Origin: JBBPYA01 sp038200385
GTDB taxonomy: Bacteria > Actinomycetota > Actinomycetes > Mycobacteriales > Geodermatophilaceae
DNA: 50,339 nt
Assembly: GCA_038200385.1 (NCBI GenBank)
Contig: JBBPYA010000120.1
Location: 1 to 50,339, forward strand
Direction: 5' to 3'
Part shown: one piece after another, positions 23,923 to 33,228 of the stretch
Layout of the letters: every line of letters begins with the position of its first letter
Position numbering within the stretch: the stretch's first letter is position 1
Translations under genes and position numbers: made by a program
The notes under the pieces: model-generated
Told to the model about the DNA's origin: nothing
Seen by the model: only the letters and a program-made list of their open reading frames with translations
The model's database searches: none

Positions 23923-25011
23923 TCAGCGGGTGTGCAGGTCCACGAACGGTGGCCGGACCACCCGCATGGTGACCGCCTTGCCGCGGATGTCGACGGCCAC
24001 CTCGTCGCCCTCGGCCAGCCCGGCGGCCCGGTCCAGCAGGGCCAGCCCGATCCCGCGCCGCAGGGTCGGGGAGAACGTCCCGCTGGTCACCTCGCCGGCC
24101 GTCGACCCGTCCTCGGCGATGACGGACAGGTGCGCCCGGGGGATCCCACGGTCCACGGCCTCCAGGCCCCAGAGCAGCCGCGTCGGCTTGGCCGCCCGCT
24201 CGGCCACGAGGGCGGTGCGGCCCCAGAACTCGGGCTTGTCCCAGCCCACCGCCCACCCGTTGCGCGCCTGGTTCGGGGTGATCGTCAGGGACAGGTCCTG
24301 GCCGTGCAGCGGGTAGCCCATCTCGGTGCGCAGGGTGTCCCGCGCTCCCAGGCCGCACGGGCGCACGCCCTGTGCCGCCAGCGCGTCCCAGACCGCACCG
24401 GCGTCGTCCCACCCGACCACGAGTTCGTAACCGTGCTCGCCGGTGTACCCGGTCCGGCAGATCACCACGTCGCGCCCGTCGTACGCCGCGGTGGCGAAGC
24501 TCATGTAGTCGTGTCCGTTCGGCAGCCGGAGCTCGGCCAGCACCTGGGGCGAGCGTGGCCCCTGCACCGCGAGCACCGCGTGCCGCTGGTGCTCGTCGGT
24601 GACGGTCAACCCGGGCGGGGCCGCGTCCTGCAGCCGGCGGACCACGTCGGCGGTGTTTGCCGCGTTGGGGATGAGGAACACCTCGTCGGGTCCGAACAGG
24701 TAGGCGATCAGATCGTCGACGACGCCACCGGACTCGTCGCAGCACATCGTGTACTGCGCCTGGCCGGGCGCGATCCGGTCGAGGTCGTTGGTCAGGCAGG
24801 CGTTGAGGAACGCCGCCGCGCCCGGCCCCGCGACGCGCGCCTTGCCCAGGTGGGAGACGTCGAAGACGCCGACGTCCTCGCGCACGGCGGCGTGCTCCTT
24901 GAGGACGCCTCCTCCCGCGGCGGCATACTCGATCGGCATCTCCCAGCCACCGAAGTCGGCCATCTTCGCGCCGAGCGCGGTGTGCCGGTCGTGCAAGGGA
25001 GAGCGCTCCAT
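23923..25011 (-). CDS. gcvT: aminomethyltransferase (glycine cleavage T protein)
   Basis: GcvT transfers the methylene group from the lipoyl-bound aminomethyl intermediate on GcvH to tetrahydrofolate. The 362-residue sequence opens MERSPLHDRHTALGAKMADFGGWEMP and contains DVSHLGKARVAGP and CRTGYTGEHGYELVV with the conserved folate-site Asp/Glu region; the C-terminal barrel ends with a PPFVDLHTR tail. ATG 25011 is favoured over GTG 25017 because TAGCGT lies seven bases upstream. gcvH and gcvP are not in the window. Confidence 0.94.
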   Translation of the reverse strand: MERSPLHDRHTALGAKMADFGGWEMPIEYAAAGGGVLKEHAAVREDVGVFDVSHLGKARVAGPGAAAFLNACLTNDLDRIAPGQAQYTMCCDESGGVVDDLIAYLFGPDEVFLIPNAANTADVVRRLQDAAPPGLTVTDEHQRHAVLAVQGPRSPQVLAELRLPNGHDYMSFATAAYDGRDVVICRTGYTGEHGYELVVGWDDAGAVWDALAAQGVRPCGLGARDTLRTEMGYPLHGQDLSLTITPNQARNGWAVGWDKPEFWGRTALVAERAAKPTRLLWGLEAVDRGIPRAHLSVIAEDGSTAGEVTSGTFSPTLRRGIGLALLDRAAGLAEGDEVAVDIRGKAVTMRVVRPPFVDLHTR

Positions 25012-25113
25012 GACCACGACGCTATCGGCAGTGCGGGCCCGCGCCCGCGCACCCGGGCGGGGTTAGCATCCCGACGTCCGCACCGCTGGTGCCCCCCGTG
25101 ATCGGAGTCCCCT

Positions 25114-26622
25114 TTGTCCTCGCTCTCCCTGACCGATGCCGACCTGACCGACCTGGCCGCCGACGCCGTCGTGGTCGGACTGCACAGCGGCCCGGACGGT
25201 CCGTCGCTCGCCCCCGGCTGCCAGGCCGTGGACGCCGCGCTCGGCGGTGGCCTGCTCGCGGCGCTGTCCGCGTTGGGTGCGACCGGGTCGGAGGACGAGG
25301 TGGTCAAGCTCGCCACCCTCGGCGCGCTGCGGACCCCGGTCGTGGCCGCCGTGGGACTGGGCGGGCGCAACGCCCGGGTGGACCCCGAGGTGGCACGCCG
25401 GGCCGCCGGCGCCGCCAGCCGCGCACTGGCCGGACGGTCCTCGGTGGCGACGACACTCGCCCTCGTCGACGGCGAACCCTCGCAGGACCTCCTGCAGGCG
25501 GTGGCCGAGGGCTCCCTGATCGGGACGTACCAGTTCACGGCGTACAAGAGCAAGCAGCCGCCGGCCCACCGACGCCCGCCCTCGTCGGTGCAGGTCGTCG
25601 TGCCGTCGGCGAAGGACCGCGCGAGCAGGGCGGTCGTGAAGCGGGCCGGCGCGGTGGCCGATGCGGTGACGCTGTGCCGGGACCTGATCAACACCCCGCC
25701 GAACGACCTGTTCCCGGCGGAGTTCGCCGCCCGCGCTCAGCGGGCCGGCGCGAAGGTCGGCCTGGACGTCGAGGTACTGGACGAGAAGGCGCTGAAGAAG
25801 GGCGGCTACGGAGGCATCCTCGGAGTCGGAATGGGATCCGCACGCCCACCGCGACTGGTCCGGATGTCCTACCGGGGTCGGGGTGCCAAGACGAAGGTGG
25901 CCCTGGTCGGCAAGGGCATCACGTTCGACTCCGGCGGCATCTCGATCAAGCCGGCTGCGTCCATGGAGAACATGAAGAGCGACATGAGCGGGGCCGCGGC
26001 GGTGGTGGCCGCGATGACGCTGATCGCCACGCTGAAACTCCCGGTCGAGGTAGTGGCCACCGTGCCGATGGCGGAGAACCTGCCGGGTGGTACGGCGTAC
26101 CGCCCGGCGGACGTCCTGACGTTCCGGAACGGCAAGAAGGCCGAGATCCTCAACACCGACGCGGAAGGTCGGGTGATCCTCGCCGACGCGATCTCCCGCG
26201 CGTGTGAGGACTCCCCCGCCTACCTGATCGAGACCTCGACGCTGACCGGCGCCCAGGTGGTGGCTCTGGGCAACCGGACCGCGGGCGTCATGGGCAGCGA
26301 CCAGCTGCGCGACCGGGTGGTGTCGGCGGGGCGGAGCAGCGGCGAGGGCATGTGGGCGATGCCCCTGCCCCCGGAGCTGCGCAAGGGCCTGGACTCCCAG
26401 ACCGCGGACTTCGCCAACGTCGGTGACCGCAGCGGTGGCATGCTGGCCGCCGGCCACTTCCTGTCCGAGTTCGTGGCCGACGGCGTCGAGTGGGCGCACA
26501 TCGACATCGCCGGGCCGGCGTACAACACCGGCGCGCCCTGGGGTTACACGATCAAGGGCGGCACCGGCGTACCGGTGCGGACGCTGCTCGCCCTCGTCGA
26601 GGACATCGCGGCCAACGGATGA
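25114..26622 (+). CDS. pepA: leucyl aminopeptidase (M17 family)
   Basis: This cytosolic M17 metallo-aminopeptidase removes N-terminal residues from peptides. The 502-residue protein has a variable N-terminal domain and a C-terminal catalytic domain. Metal and active-site signatures are GKGITFDSGGISIKP (about 267-281), MKSDMSGAA and NTDAEGRVILADA (about 348-360). The start is TTG with GGAG seven bases before it. A TAGCAT box about 50 bases upstream may be its -10. It is convergent with the following small gene. Confidence 0.95.
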   Translation: MSSLSLTDADLTDLAADAVVVGLHSGPDGPSLAPGCQAVDAALGGGLLAALSALGATGSEDEVVKLATLGALRTPVVAAVGLGGRNARVDPEVARRAAGAASRALAGRSSVATTLALVDGEPSQDLLQAVAEGSLIGTYQFTAYKSKQPPAHRRPPSSVQVVVPSAKDRASRAVVKRAGAVADAVTLCRDLINTPPNDLFPAEFAARAQRAGAKVGLDVEVLDEKALKKGGYGGILGVGMGSARPPRLVRMSYRGRGAKTKVALVGKGITFDSGGISIKPAASMENMKSDMSGAAAVVAAMTLIATLKLPVEVVATVPMAENLPGGTAYRPADVLTFRNGKKAEILNTDAEGRVILADAISRACEDSPAYLIETSTLTGAQVVALGNRTAGVMGSDQLRDRVVSAGRSSGEGMWAMPLPPELRKGLDSQTADFANVGDRSGGMLAAGHFLSEFVADGVEWAHIDIAGPAYNTGAPWGYTIKGGTGVPVRTLLALVEDIAANG

Positions 26623-26629
26623 GCGGAGG

Positions 26630-26968
26630 TCAGGACCGTTCGACGTCGGGTACGCCGGTGTCGCCGGCCTCTTTGCGCTTGCGGGTCCACTCCCGCATCT
26701 TCTCGGGGTAGCCGACCGCTTCGACGTCGTACACCGGGACGCCGAGCTTGTTGCCGAACTTGCGCACCACGTCGGCGCTGGCGACCCGACGCCGCGTCCA
26801 CTCGCCGTCCGCGGCGACCAGGACCACGGTCATCTCGGTGACCGCGGTCTTGGGTTCGAGGTAGGCCTCGACACCCTGGTGGTTGTGCACGAATTCGAGC
26901 AGGTGCTTGCCCGGCCCCCCAGCCTGGCTTCCTCCCCCTAGACCCTTCTTCCGACCGAACAGACGCAC
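26630..26968 (-). CDS. conserved actinobacterial protein next to lpdA, function unknown
   Basis: This 112-residue basic protein begins VRLFGRKKGLGGG and contains VEAYLEPKTAVTEMTVVLVAADGEWTRRR and GVPVYDVEAVGYPEKMREW. The second segment looks like a small alpha/beta fold. I recall similar proteins beside lpd genes in Streptomyces, with no known role. GAGGAGG lies 4-5 bases before the GTG at 26968, which fixes the start. It is divergent from lpdA. Confidence 0.75.
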   Translation of the reverse strand: MRLFGRKKGLGGGSQAGGPGKHLLEFVHNHQGVEAYLEPKTAVTEMTVVLVAADGEWTRRRVASADVVRKFGNKLGVPVYDVEAVGYPEKMREWTRKRKEAGDTGVPDVERS

Positions 26969-27098
26969 TGTGCCTCCTCGACTCTGAGTACCCGGACCGG
27001 CGTCCGTCCCCACATCTTCGCCCCCGAGTGCGTCTTTCGCGTGCATCGGGCGCTGGTGACAAGATGCTAGAGAGCAAACGAAATCGTCAGGAGATGCC

Positions 27099-28487
27099 GT
27101 GAGCAACGCCGAAGCCAACTCCGAGACCGTCGATCTGGTCATCCTGGGCGGAGGGTCCGGGGGGTACGCCGCGGCGCTGCGCGCCGCCGAGCTGGAGCTG
27201 TCGGTGGTCCTCATCGAGCGGGACAAGGTGGGCGGGACCTGCCTGCACCGCGGGTGCATCCCCACCAAGGCGCTGCTGCACGCCGCCGAGGTGGCCGACA
27301 GTGCGCGCGACGGCGAGCAGTTCGGCGTCAAGACGAGCCTGCACGGCATCGACATGACCGGCGTGAACAAGTACAAGGACTCGGTCACGGCGCGGCTGTA
27401 CACGGGTCTGCAGGGACTGGTGAAGAGCCGGGCGATCACCTACGTCGAGGGCGAGGGCAAGCTGGTCTCCCCGACGGCGGTGGAGGTGGACGGCCGACGC
27501 TACGAGGGGCGCCACGTCCTGCTGGCCACCGGGTCCTACGCCCGCACCCTGCCGGGCCTGGACATCGACGGTCAGCGGGTCATCACCAGCGACCACGCGC
27601 TGCGGCTGGAGCGGGTGCCGGAGTCGGTGGTCGTGCTCGGCGGCGGGGTGATCGGCTGCGAGTTCGCGAGTGTGTGGCGCTCCTTCGGTGCCGAGGTGAC
27701 CATCGTCGAAGCCCTGGCGCACCTGGTCGCGCTGGAGGACGAGTCCTCCTCCAAGCAGCTCGAGCGGGCCTTCCGCAAGCGCGGCATCAAGTTCGAGCTG
27801 GGCGCGAAGTTCACCGATGTCGAGCCCGGGGAGTCCGGGGTCCGGGTCAGCCTGGAGGGCGGCAAGACGATCGAGGCCGAATTGCTCCTCGTCGCCGTCG
27901 GCCGCGGTCCGACTTCGGCCGACCTGGGGTACGAGGAGGCCGGGGTCGAGATGGACCGCGGTTTCGTCCTGACCGACGAGTCCTGCCAGACCAACGTCGA
28001 GACCATCTCGGCGGTCGGCGACCTGATCCCCACCCTGCAGCTGGCCCACGCTGGCTTCGCCGAGGGGATCCTGGTCGCCGAGCGGCTGGCCGGCCTCCCT
28101 GTGGTGCCGATCGACTACGCCGGCGTACCGCGGATCACCTACTCCGAACCCGAGGTCGCCTCGGTGGGGCTGACCACGGCACAGGCCGAAAAGGCCGGGC
28201 ACGACGTCGTCGAACTCACCTACGACCTGGCCGGCAACGGCAAGAGCCAGATCCTCAAGACGGCGGGCTCGGTGAAGCTGGTCTCGGTCAAGGACGGCCC
28301 CGTCCTCGGCGTGCACATGGTCGGCAGCCGGGTCGGTGAGCTGATCGCGGAGGCACAGCTGATCTACAACTGGGAGGCTCTGCCCGCCGAGGTGGCCCAG
28401 CTGATCCATCCGCACCCGACGATGTCCGAGGCGGTCGGCGAGGCCCACCTGGCGCTGGCCGGCAAACCGCTGCACTCGCACGGCTAG
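27099..28487 (+). CDS. lpdA: dihydrolipoyl dehydrogenase (E3)
   Basis: E3 reoxidises the dihydrolipoyl groups of 2-oxoacid dehydrogenase E2 subunits with NAD+. The 462-residue flavoprotein has the FAD-binding GGGSGGYAAALRA, the redox disulfide in GGTCLHRGCIPTK (about 46-58), the NAD-binding VVLGGGVIGCEFASV and the catalytic His-Glu pair in HPHPTMSEAVGEA near the C-terminus. A GTG start with AGGAG precedes sucB by 39 bp, so E3 and E2 are made from one operon. Confidence 0.96.
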   Translation: MSNAEANSETVDLVILGGGSGGYAAALRAAELELSVVLIERDKVGGTCLHRGCIPTKALLHAAEVADSARDGEQFGVKTSLHGIDMTGVNKYKDSVTARLYTGLQGLVKSRAITYVEGEGKLVSPTAVEVDGRRYEGRHVLLATGSYARTLPGLDIDGQRVITSDHALRLERVPESVVVLGGGVIGCEFASVWRSFGAEVTIVEALAHLVALEDESSSKQLERAFRKRGIKFELGAKFTDVEPGESGVRVSLEGGKTIEAELLLVAVGRGPTSADLGYEEAGVEMDRGFVLTDESCQTNVETISAVGDLIPTLQLAHAGFAEGILVAERLAGLPVVPIDYAGVPRITYSEPEVASVGLTTAQAEKAGHDVVELTYDLAGNGKSQILKTAGSVKLVSVKDGPVLGVHMVGSRVGELIAEAQLIYNWEALPAEVAQLIHPHPTMSEAVGEAHLALAGKPLHSHG

Positions 28488-28526
28488 TTCACAGCCAGTC
28501 CTGACCCAGGAAGGAGCCGCGCGCCC

Positions 28527-30572
28527 ATGCCGGTCTCAGTCACGATGCCTGCCCTCGGAGAGAGCGTCACGGAGGGCACAGTCACCCGGTGGCTGAAGCA
28601 GGAGGGCGACCAGGTGGAGGCCGACGAGCCGCTGCTGGAGGTCTCCACGGACAAGGTGGACACCGAGATCCCGGCACCGGCCTCCGGTGTCCTGACCAAG
28701 ATCAAGGTCAGCGAGGACGAGACCGTCGACGTCGGCACCGAGCTGGCCGTCATCGGTGACGAGGGGGGCAGCGACGAGCCTGCTCCCGCGACCGACGAGC
28801 AGTCCGACGATGTCGACCCGGACGCCGCCGAAGCCGAGACCGACGGCGAGGGTTCGACCGACGACGAACCGGCTGATGAATGCGAGGACGGCTCGGCGGA
28901 TTCGATGGGCGGCGACGAGGCCGATCGCGCGGTCGAGGAGTCGGCTTCGGCCGAGCAGTCCGACCAGCCGAGCGAACCCGCTCAGGCGTCCTCCAAGCAG
29001 TCCGGGTCCGGGTCCGGTACGACAGTGACGATGCCGGCGCTCGGCGAGAGCGTCACCGAGGGCACCGTGACCCGCTGGCTGAAGAGCGTCGGCGACGAGG
29101 TGGCCGTCGACGAGCCGCTGCTCGAGGTCTCCACCGACAAGGTGGACACCGAGATCCCCTCCCCCGTGGCCGGGACGCTGCTGTCGATCGACGTCGGCGA
29201 GGACGAAACCGTCGAGGTCGGGGCCACCTTGGCGACGATCGGCGATGAGGGGTCCCAGTCTTCGGACGACGCGGGCTCGGCCGACGCGGACTCCGACGCC
29301 ACTGTCAGCGACGCGGACTCGGGGGACGCGGATGACGGCGACGCGGATGACGGCGACGCAGACGCGGCCGCCGACGACGGTACGGAGGACTCGGAAGACG
29401 CCGCGCCTGAAACCGCGACGCGCGACATCCCGGTCGACGAACCCGAACAGGCCTCCGGTGCGGACTCCCCGAAGTCCGAGCAAGACGGGCAGTCCAGGAA
29501 GGCTCAGAAGCCCGGGGACGGCACGGCGACCGGGGCGAAGTCCGCCGGCGCCGCGGAGACGGCCGGGTCGGCAGCCGGATCCGGTGCCTCGGGTGCCGCG
29601 GCGTACGTCACGCCGTTGGTCCGCAAGCTGGCCGCCGAGCACGACGTCGACCTGTCCGCCGTCCAGGGCAGCGGAGTGGGCGGGCGGATCCGCAAGCAGG
29701 ACGTGCTCGATGCCGCCCGCTCCGCGGCCGAGGACAAGGCGCCGCAGCAAGATGCCCCCGCCGCCCCGGCCGCGGTGTCCACGGGCACCGCACCGGCCTC
29801 GGGTGGCCGGGCCGCCGCTGCTGCGGTCGATCCCGCTGTCTTGGCGTTGCGAGGCAAGACCGAGAAACTGTCCCGGCTGCGCACCGTGATCGCCAAGCGG
29901 ATGGTCGAGTCCCTTCAGATCAGCGCGCAGTTGACGACCGTCGTCGAGGTGGACATCACCGAGATCGCCCGGTTGCGGACCCGGGTCAAGGCCGACTTCG
30001 AGGCGCGCGAGGGCGTCCGGTTGTCCTTCCTGCCGTTCTTCGCGTTGGCGACGGTGGAGGCGCTCAAAGCGCATCCGAAGGTCAACTCCTCGGTCGACAT
30101 GGACGAGGGCACCGTGACCTACCACGACAGCGAGAACCTCGGGATCGCGGTGGACACCGAGCGCGGGTTGCTCGTTCCGGTCATCCACGACGCCGGGGAC
30201 CTGAACCTCGGCGGCATCGCGCGCAAGATCGCCGACCTGGCGGACCGGACCCGCCGGAACAAGATCACCCCGGACGAACTCAGCGGCGGCACGTTCACCC
30301 TGACCAACACCGGAAGTCGGGGGGCGCTGTTCGACACCCCGATCATCAACCAGCCGCAGAGCGCGATCCTCGGGACGGGAACGGTCGTGAAGCGGCCCGT
30401 CGTCATCGACCACCCGGATCTCGGAGAGATCATCGCGGTCCGGTCGATGATCTACCTCGCGCTGTCCTACGACCACCGGATCGTGGACGGGGCCGACGCG
30501 GCGCGGTTCCTCGTGACCATGCAGCAGCGCCTGGAGGGCGGCGACTTCGGTACCGCTCTGGGTCTGGCGTGA
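28527..30572 (+). CDS. sucB: dihydrolipoamide acyltransferase (E2) with two lipoyl domains
   Basis: This 681-residue E2 core carries acyl groups in a 2-oxoacid dehydrogenase complex. It has two lipoyl domains, with STDKVDTEIP motifs around Lys 43 and Lys 205, joined by acidic linkers. A peripheral-subunit-binding domain follows (YVTPLVRKLAAEHDVDL, about 355-390), then the catalytic domain ending with SYDHRIVDGADAARF. The domain layout resembles the actinobacterial protein called SucB/DlaT (Rv2215). It is the substrate of LipB/LipA encoded downstream. AAGGAG precedes the ATG. The second linker is an Asp-rich repeat. Confidence 0.95.
   Translation: MPVSVTMPALGESVTEGTVTRWLKQEGDQVEADEPLLEVSTDKVDTEIPAPASGVLTKIKVSEDETVDVGTELAVIGDEGGSDEPAPATDEQSDDVDPDAAEAETDGEGSTDDEPADECEDGSADSMGGDEADRAVEESASAEQSDQPSEPAQASSKQSGSGSGTTVTMPALGESVTEGTVTRWLKSVGDEVAVDEPLLEVSTDKVDTEIPSPVAGTLLSIDVGEDETVEVGATLATIGDEGSQSSDDAGSADADSDATVSDADSGDADDGDADDGDADAAADDGTEDSEDAAPETATRDIPVDEPEQASGADSPKSEQDGQSRKAQKPGDGTATGAKSAGAAETAGSAAGSGASGAAAYVTPLVRKLAAEHDVDLSAVQGSGVGGRIRKQDVLDAARSAAEDKAPQQDAPAAPAAVSTGTAPASGGRAAAAAVDPAVLALRGKTEKLSRLRTVIAKRMVESLQISAQLTTVVEVDITEIARLRTRVKADFEAREGVRLSFLPFFALATVEALKAHPKVNSSVDMDEGTVTYHDSENLGIAVDTERGLLVPVIHDAGDLNLGGIARKIADLADRTRRNKITPDELSGGTFTLTNTGSRGALFDTPIINQPQSAILGTGTVVKRPVVIDHPDLGEIIAVRSMIYLALSYDHRIVDGADAARFLVTMQQRLEGGDFGTALGLA
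29328..29370 (+). repeat. 15-bp tandem repeat encoding an acidic E2 linker
   Basis: Units of GACGCGGATGACGGC are repeated in tandem and encode DADDG twice plus a partial copy, within a longer Asp/Ser/Ala-rich linker between the second lipoyl domain and the E3-binding domain. The tract is in frame and probably length-variable among strains. Confidence 0.75.
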
Positions 30573-31465
30573 AGGTTGCCGTCACTGGGGCCTCGGGACT
30601 GATCGGTACCGCCCTGCAGCCGGCGCTGCAGCGCGCCGGGCACGAGGTGGTGCGGCTGGTCCGCCGCCCGACCCGTTCGGCCGAGGAGATCCGGTGGGAC
30701 CCGGGCAACCGGAGCCTGGAGCCCAGCGCGCTGTGCGATGTGGACGCTGTGGTGCACCTCGCCGCTGCGGGGATCGGCGACCGGCGCTGGACGGCCAAGC
30801 GCAAGGCCGAGATCCTGGACAGCCGTGTCGACGGTACGGCGACGATCAGTGCGGCGATCGCCGCGGCAGAGCCGCGGCCGCGGATCCTGCTGTCGGCGTC
30901 CGCGGTCGGCTTCTACGGCGACGGCGGCGCCCGCGTGCTGACCGAGACGAGCCCGGCCGGGGACGGCTTCCTCGCCGATGTCGTCGTCCGGTGGGAGGCG
31001 GCCACCGAGGCAGCCCAGGCCGCCGGGACCCGGGTGATCCACGCCCGGACCGGCCTGGTGCTGGCTCCCAAGGGCGGCCTGATGGGGCGCCTGCTGCCGC
31101 TGTTCAAGCTCGGACTGGGCGGTAAGCTCGCCGGCGGTCGGCAGTACTGGCCCTGGATCAGCCTGGTCGACGAGGTGGCGGCCATGGTGTTCCTGCTGGA
31201 GCACGAGGTCTCCGGGGCGGTGAACCTGACCGGCCCCGAGCCGGTCAGCAACGCCGAGTTCACCCGGTTGGCCGGACACGTCCTGCACCGTCCGACGGTG
31301 GCCGCCGTCCCGGCGTTCGCATTGAAGGTCGCCCTCGGTCCCGAGATGGCCGACCAGATCGCGCTGATCAGCCAGCGCGCCCTCCCGACGGTGCTGCAGG
31401 AGCGGGGCTTCACGTTCGAGCACCAGGACGCGGAAAGCGCGCTGCGCTGGGTGGCCGGCCGCTGA
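30569..31465 (+). CDS. TIGR01777-type NAD-dependent epimerase (SDR39U1-like)
   Basis: This extended short-chain dehydrogenase fold (298 residues) has the N-terminal nucleotide loop VTGASGLIGTAL (about 5-16) and ends in the DUF1731-like C-terminus with LPTVLQERGFTFEHQD. The active-site YXXXK is not obvious; SAVGFYGDGGARVLTE takes its place, typical of this group. GTGA overlap with the sucB stop shows translational coupling, and the same order occurs in M. tuberculosis (Rv2215-Rv2216). Substrate unknown. Confidence 0.88.
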   Translation: MKVAVTGASGLIGTALQPALQRAGHEVVRLVRRPTRSAEEIRWDPGNRSLEPSALCDVDAVVHLAAAGIGDRRWTAKRKAEILDSRVDGTATISAAIAAAEPRPRILLSASAVGFYGDGGARVLTETSPAGDGFLADVVVRWEAATEAAQAAGTRVIHARTGLVLAPKGGLMGRLLPLFKLGLGGKLAGGRQYWPWISLVDEVAAMVFLLEHEVSGAVNLTGPEPVSNAEFTRLAGHVLHRPTVAAVPAFALKVALGPEMADQIALISQRALPTVLQERGFTFEHQDAESALRWVAGR

Positions 31466-33043
31466 TCATCCGGTGCGCACGGCGGACTGGATCCGCCACC
31501 CCGCATCGGTCAACCGCAGGCCCACCTGTACGGCGGTGGCCGGCCGGCCGGCCTGGGTGCTGAGGACCGTCGGGTCAACGGTGACGCCTGCGTCCTGTCC
31601 CGTGGTCCGACCGGCTGACATGGCGACGACGGCGTACGGGCCGAAGGTGTCCAGCACCATCAGCATCACGTCAGGTACCCGACCGCGCACCGACCGGACG
31701 GCCAGCACGCTCGGCGCGAATCCGTCGATGCGGCGACCGTCGGCTGCCAGCCGCTCGATCTGGCGCCGGTCGGCAGCGCCCTGGTCACTGCCCGGGGCGA
31801 ACACCCCGGTGAGCAGCGAGGGGTCGCCCGTGCCGAATGCGGTCGCCCGCCGGGCATAGAGCACGGTGAGCAGGGCGGCCCACCCTTCGACGTCGGTGGG
31901 TACGGCGAACTCGTCGACCGCCGGGCCGGACCGATCTGCGGTGGGCGGGGCACCGGACACCGTCGCGATCGGTGGCGGACCGGAGACCGGCGCGGTGGCC
32001 GCGGAGCCACCCCAGAACGAGCCCACCAGGACCGCCACGACGATGGCGGCCACGACCGCGGTGGCGGCCACCAGGTCCCGCCGGCGACGGACGAGGGCCT
32101 GCCCGACCGCGGCGGTGGCGCGCCGGATCCGGCCCGGCTGCCGGGCAGCCGCGTGCGCCGGGCCCTCGGGCTGGGGACGGCGTACGGCCTGGGTCGCCGA
32201 CCCGGTCCGGGCCGGGTGCAACGGAACGCCGCGCAGGTCGGTCGCCAGCAGGACGGGCTCGGCAGGGTAGGAGTGCCGGACGTCCAGGGCGAGTTCAGCG
32301 GCGGCTCCGCGCAGCTGCGGATCGGGGGACAGCGCCCGGTCGAGGACGTCGAGCAGCTCCGCGGGCGCCTCCGGAGCGAGCCGATGCAGGTCCGGCAGCG
32401 AACCGGTGGCCGCCACCGCCAGCGTCGCCGAGGCGGTCGCCGCATTCCACGGCGGGACGCCGGTGAGCGCGTGGAACGCGCACGCCGCGAGCCCGAACAC
32501 GTCGGACGCCGGACCGGGAACGGCGCCGCGGGCCACAGCTGGGTCGACGTACTCCGGGGTGGCCTCGCTGCCGGCGTACTCCCCCAGCACCCGGGCCACG
32601 CCGAGGTCGGCCAGGACCGGACGGCCGTACTCGGTGAGCAGGATGTTCGCGGGGGTCACGTCGCCGTGGACGAGGCCCTCGTCGTGGGCATAGGCCAGCG
32701 CCGCGGCCACCGGCGCGACGATCGAGACCACCTCGCCCGGTGCGAGTCGCCCGCGTCGCCCGAGCAGGTCGGCGAGGCTGCCGCCGCCCAGGTGGTCGAG
32801 CACCAGGACCGTCTCCTCCCCCGCCGGGAGCACCTCGCGGAGGCCGATCAGATGCGGGTGGCTGACCGCCGCGAGCAGGGCGGCCTCCCGGCGCTGCCGG
32901 TCCCGCTCGGCGGGATCGGTCGCGGGCAGCCACTTCAGCGCGACGATCTCCCCGGTCGATCGATGCCGCCCGCGGAAGACCCGCGCGGTGCCCGCCGTGC
33001 CGATCGGCTCCTCGACCCGGTAGTCGCCCACGGTCCGCACCAT
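31466..33043 (-). CDS. membrane Ser/Thr protein kinase with a non-RD catalytic loop
   Basis: This 525-residue protein has an N-terminal Hanks-type kinase domain (about 7-265), a linker, one membrane helix (AATAVVAAIVVAVLVGSFWGG, about 325-345) and an extracytoplasmic C-terminal domain. ATP loop GTAGTARVFRG, lysine in VALKWL and the catalytic Asp in HGDVTPANILL (His near 126) are present. HRD reads HGD, and DFG reads DLG. Activity is plausible because both aspartates remain. No PASTA repeats are seen. ATG 33043 lies six bases after TACCCT, favouring this start and a leaderless mRNA. It is divergent from the FAD oxidoreductase. Confidence 0.88.
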   Translation of the reverse strand: MVRTVGDYRVEEPIGTAGTARVFRGRHRSTGEIVALKWLPATDPAERDRQRREAALLAAVSHPHLIGLREVLPAGEETVLVLDHLGGGSLADLLGRRGRLAPGEVVSIVAPVAAALAYAHDEGLVHGDVTPANILLTEYGRPVLADLGVARVLGEYAGSEATPEYVDPAVARGAVPGPASDVFGLAACAFHALTGVPPWNAATASATLAVAATGSLPDLHRLAPEAPAELLDVLDRALSPDPQLRGAAAELALDVRHSYPAEPVLLATDLRGVPLHPARTGSATQAVRRPQPEGPAHAAARQPGRIRRATAAVGQALVRRRRDLVAATAVVAAIVVAVLVGSFWGGSAATAPVSGPPPIATVSGAPPTADRSGPAVDEFAVPTDVEGWAALLTVLYARRATAFGTGDPSLLTGVFAPGSDQGAADRRQIERLAADGRRIDGFAPSVLAVRSVRGRVPDVMLMVLDTFGPYAVVAMSAGRTTGQDAGVTVDPTVLSTQAGRPATAVQVGLRLTDAGWRIQSAVRTG

Positions 33044-33228
33044 CGGGTCAGGGTAGGAGCAGGGACCGGACCCGAGCTGACGTTGTCCACAGGGCGCCGC
33101 CTTGTCCACAGGGTGGTACGTCGGGCGCCGTCGACTGGGCGGGCACCTAGGGTCGGAGGGGACTCGACCGGGCTGACCGGCTCGTAGTCGACGCGCGGTC
33201 CCCGCACGGACCGACATACGCTCCGGGC
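33044..33228. promoter_or_regulatory. divergent promoter region with two leaderless-type -10 boxes
   Basis: The 185-bp gap between the divergent kinase and oxidoreductase genes has TACCCT six bases before the kinase ATG (minus strand, 33050-33055) and TACGCT six bases before the oxidoreductase GTG (plus strand, 33217-33222). Both genes lack a Shine-Dalgarno. Two GTTGTCCACAG-like stretches lie near 33084-33111, resembling fragments of the DnaA-box sequence TTGTCCACA. Confidence 0.5.

Noticed and set aside
25012..25113. glycine riboswitch upstream of gcvT
   Set aside because: The TAGCGT box lies seven bases from the gcvT ATG, leaving no leader RNA to fold.
28536..30476. 646-residue minus-strand frame opposite sucB
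   Set aside because: It is antisense shadow sequence; the lipoyl and catalytic motifs of sucB are on the plus strand.
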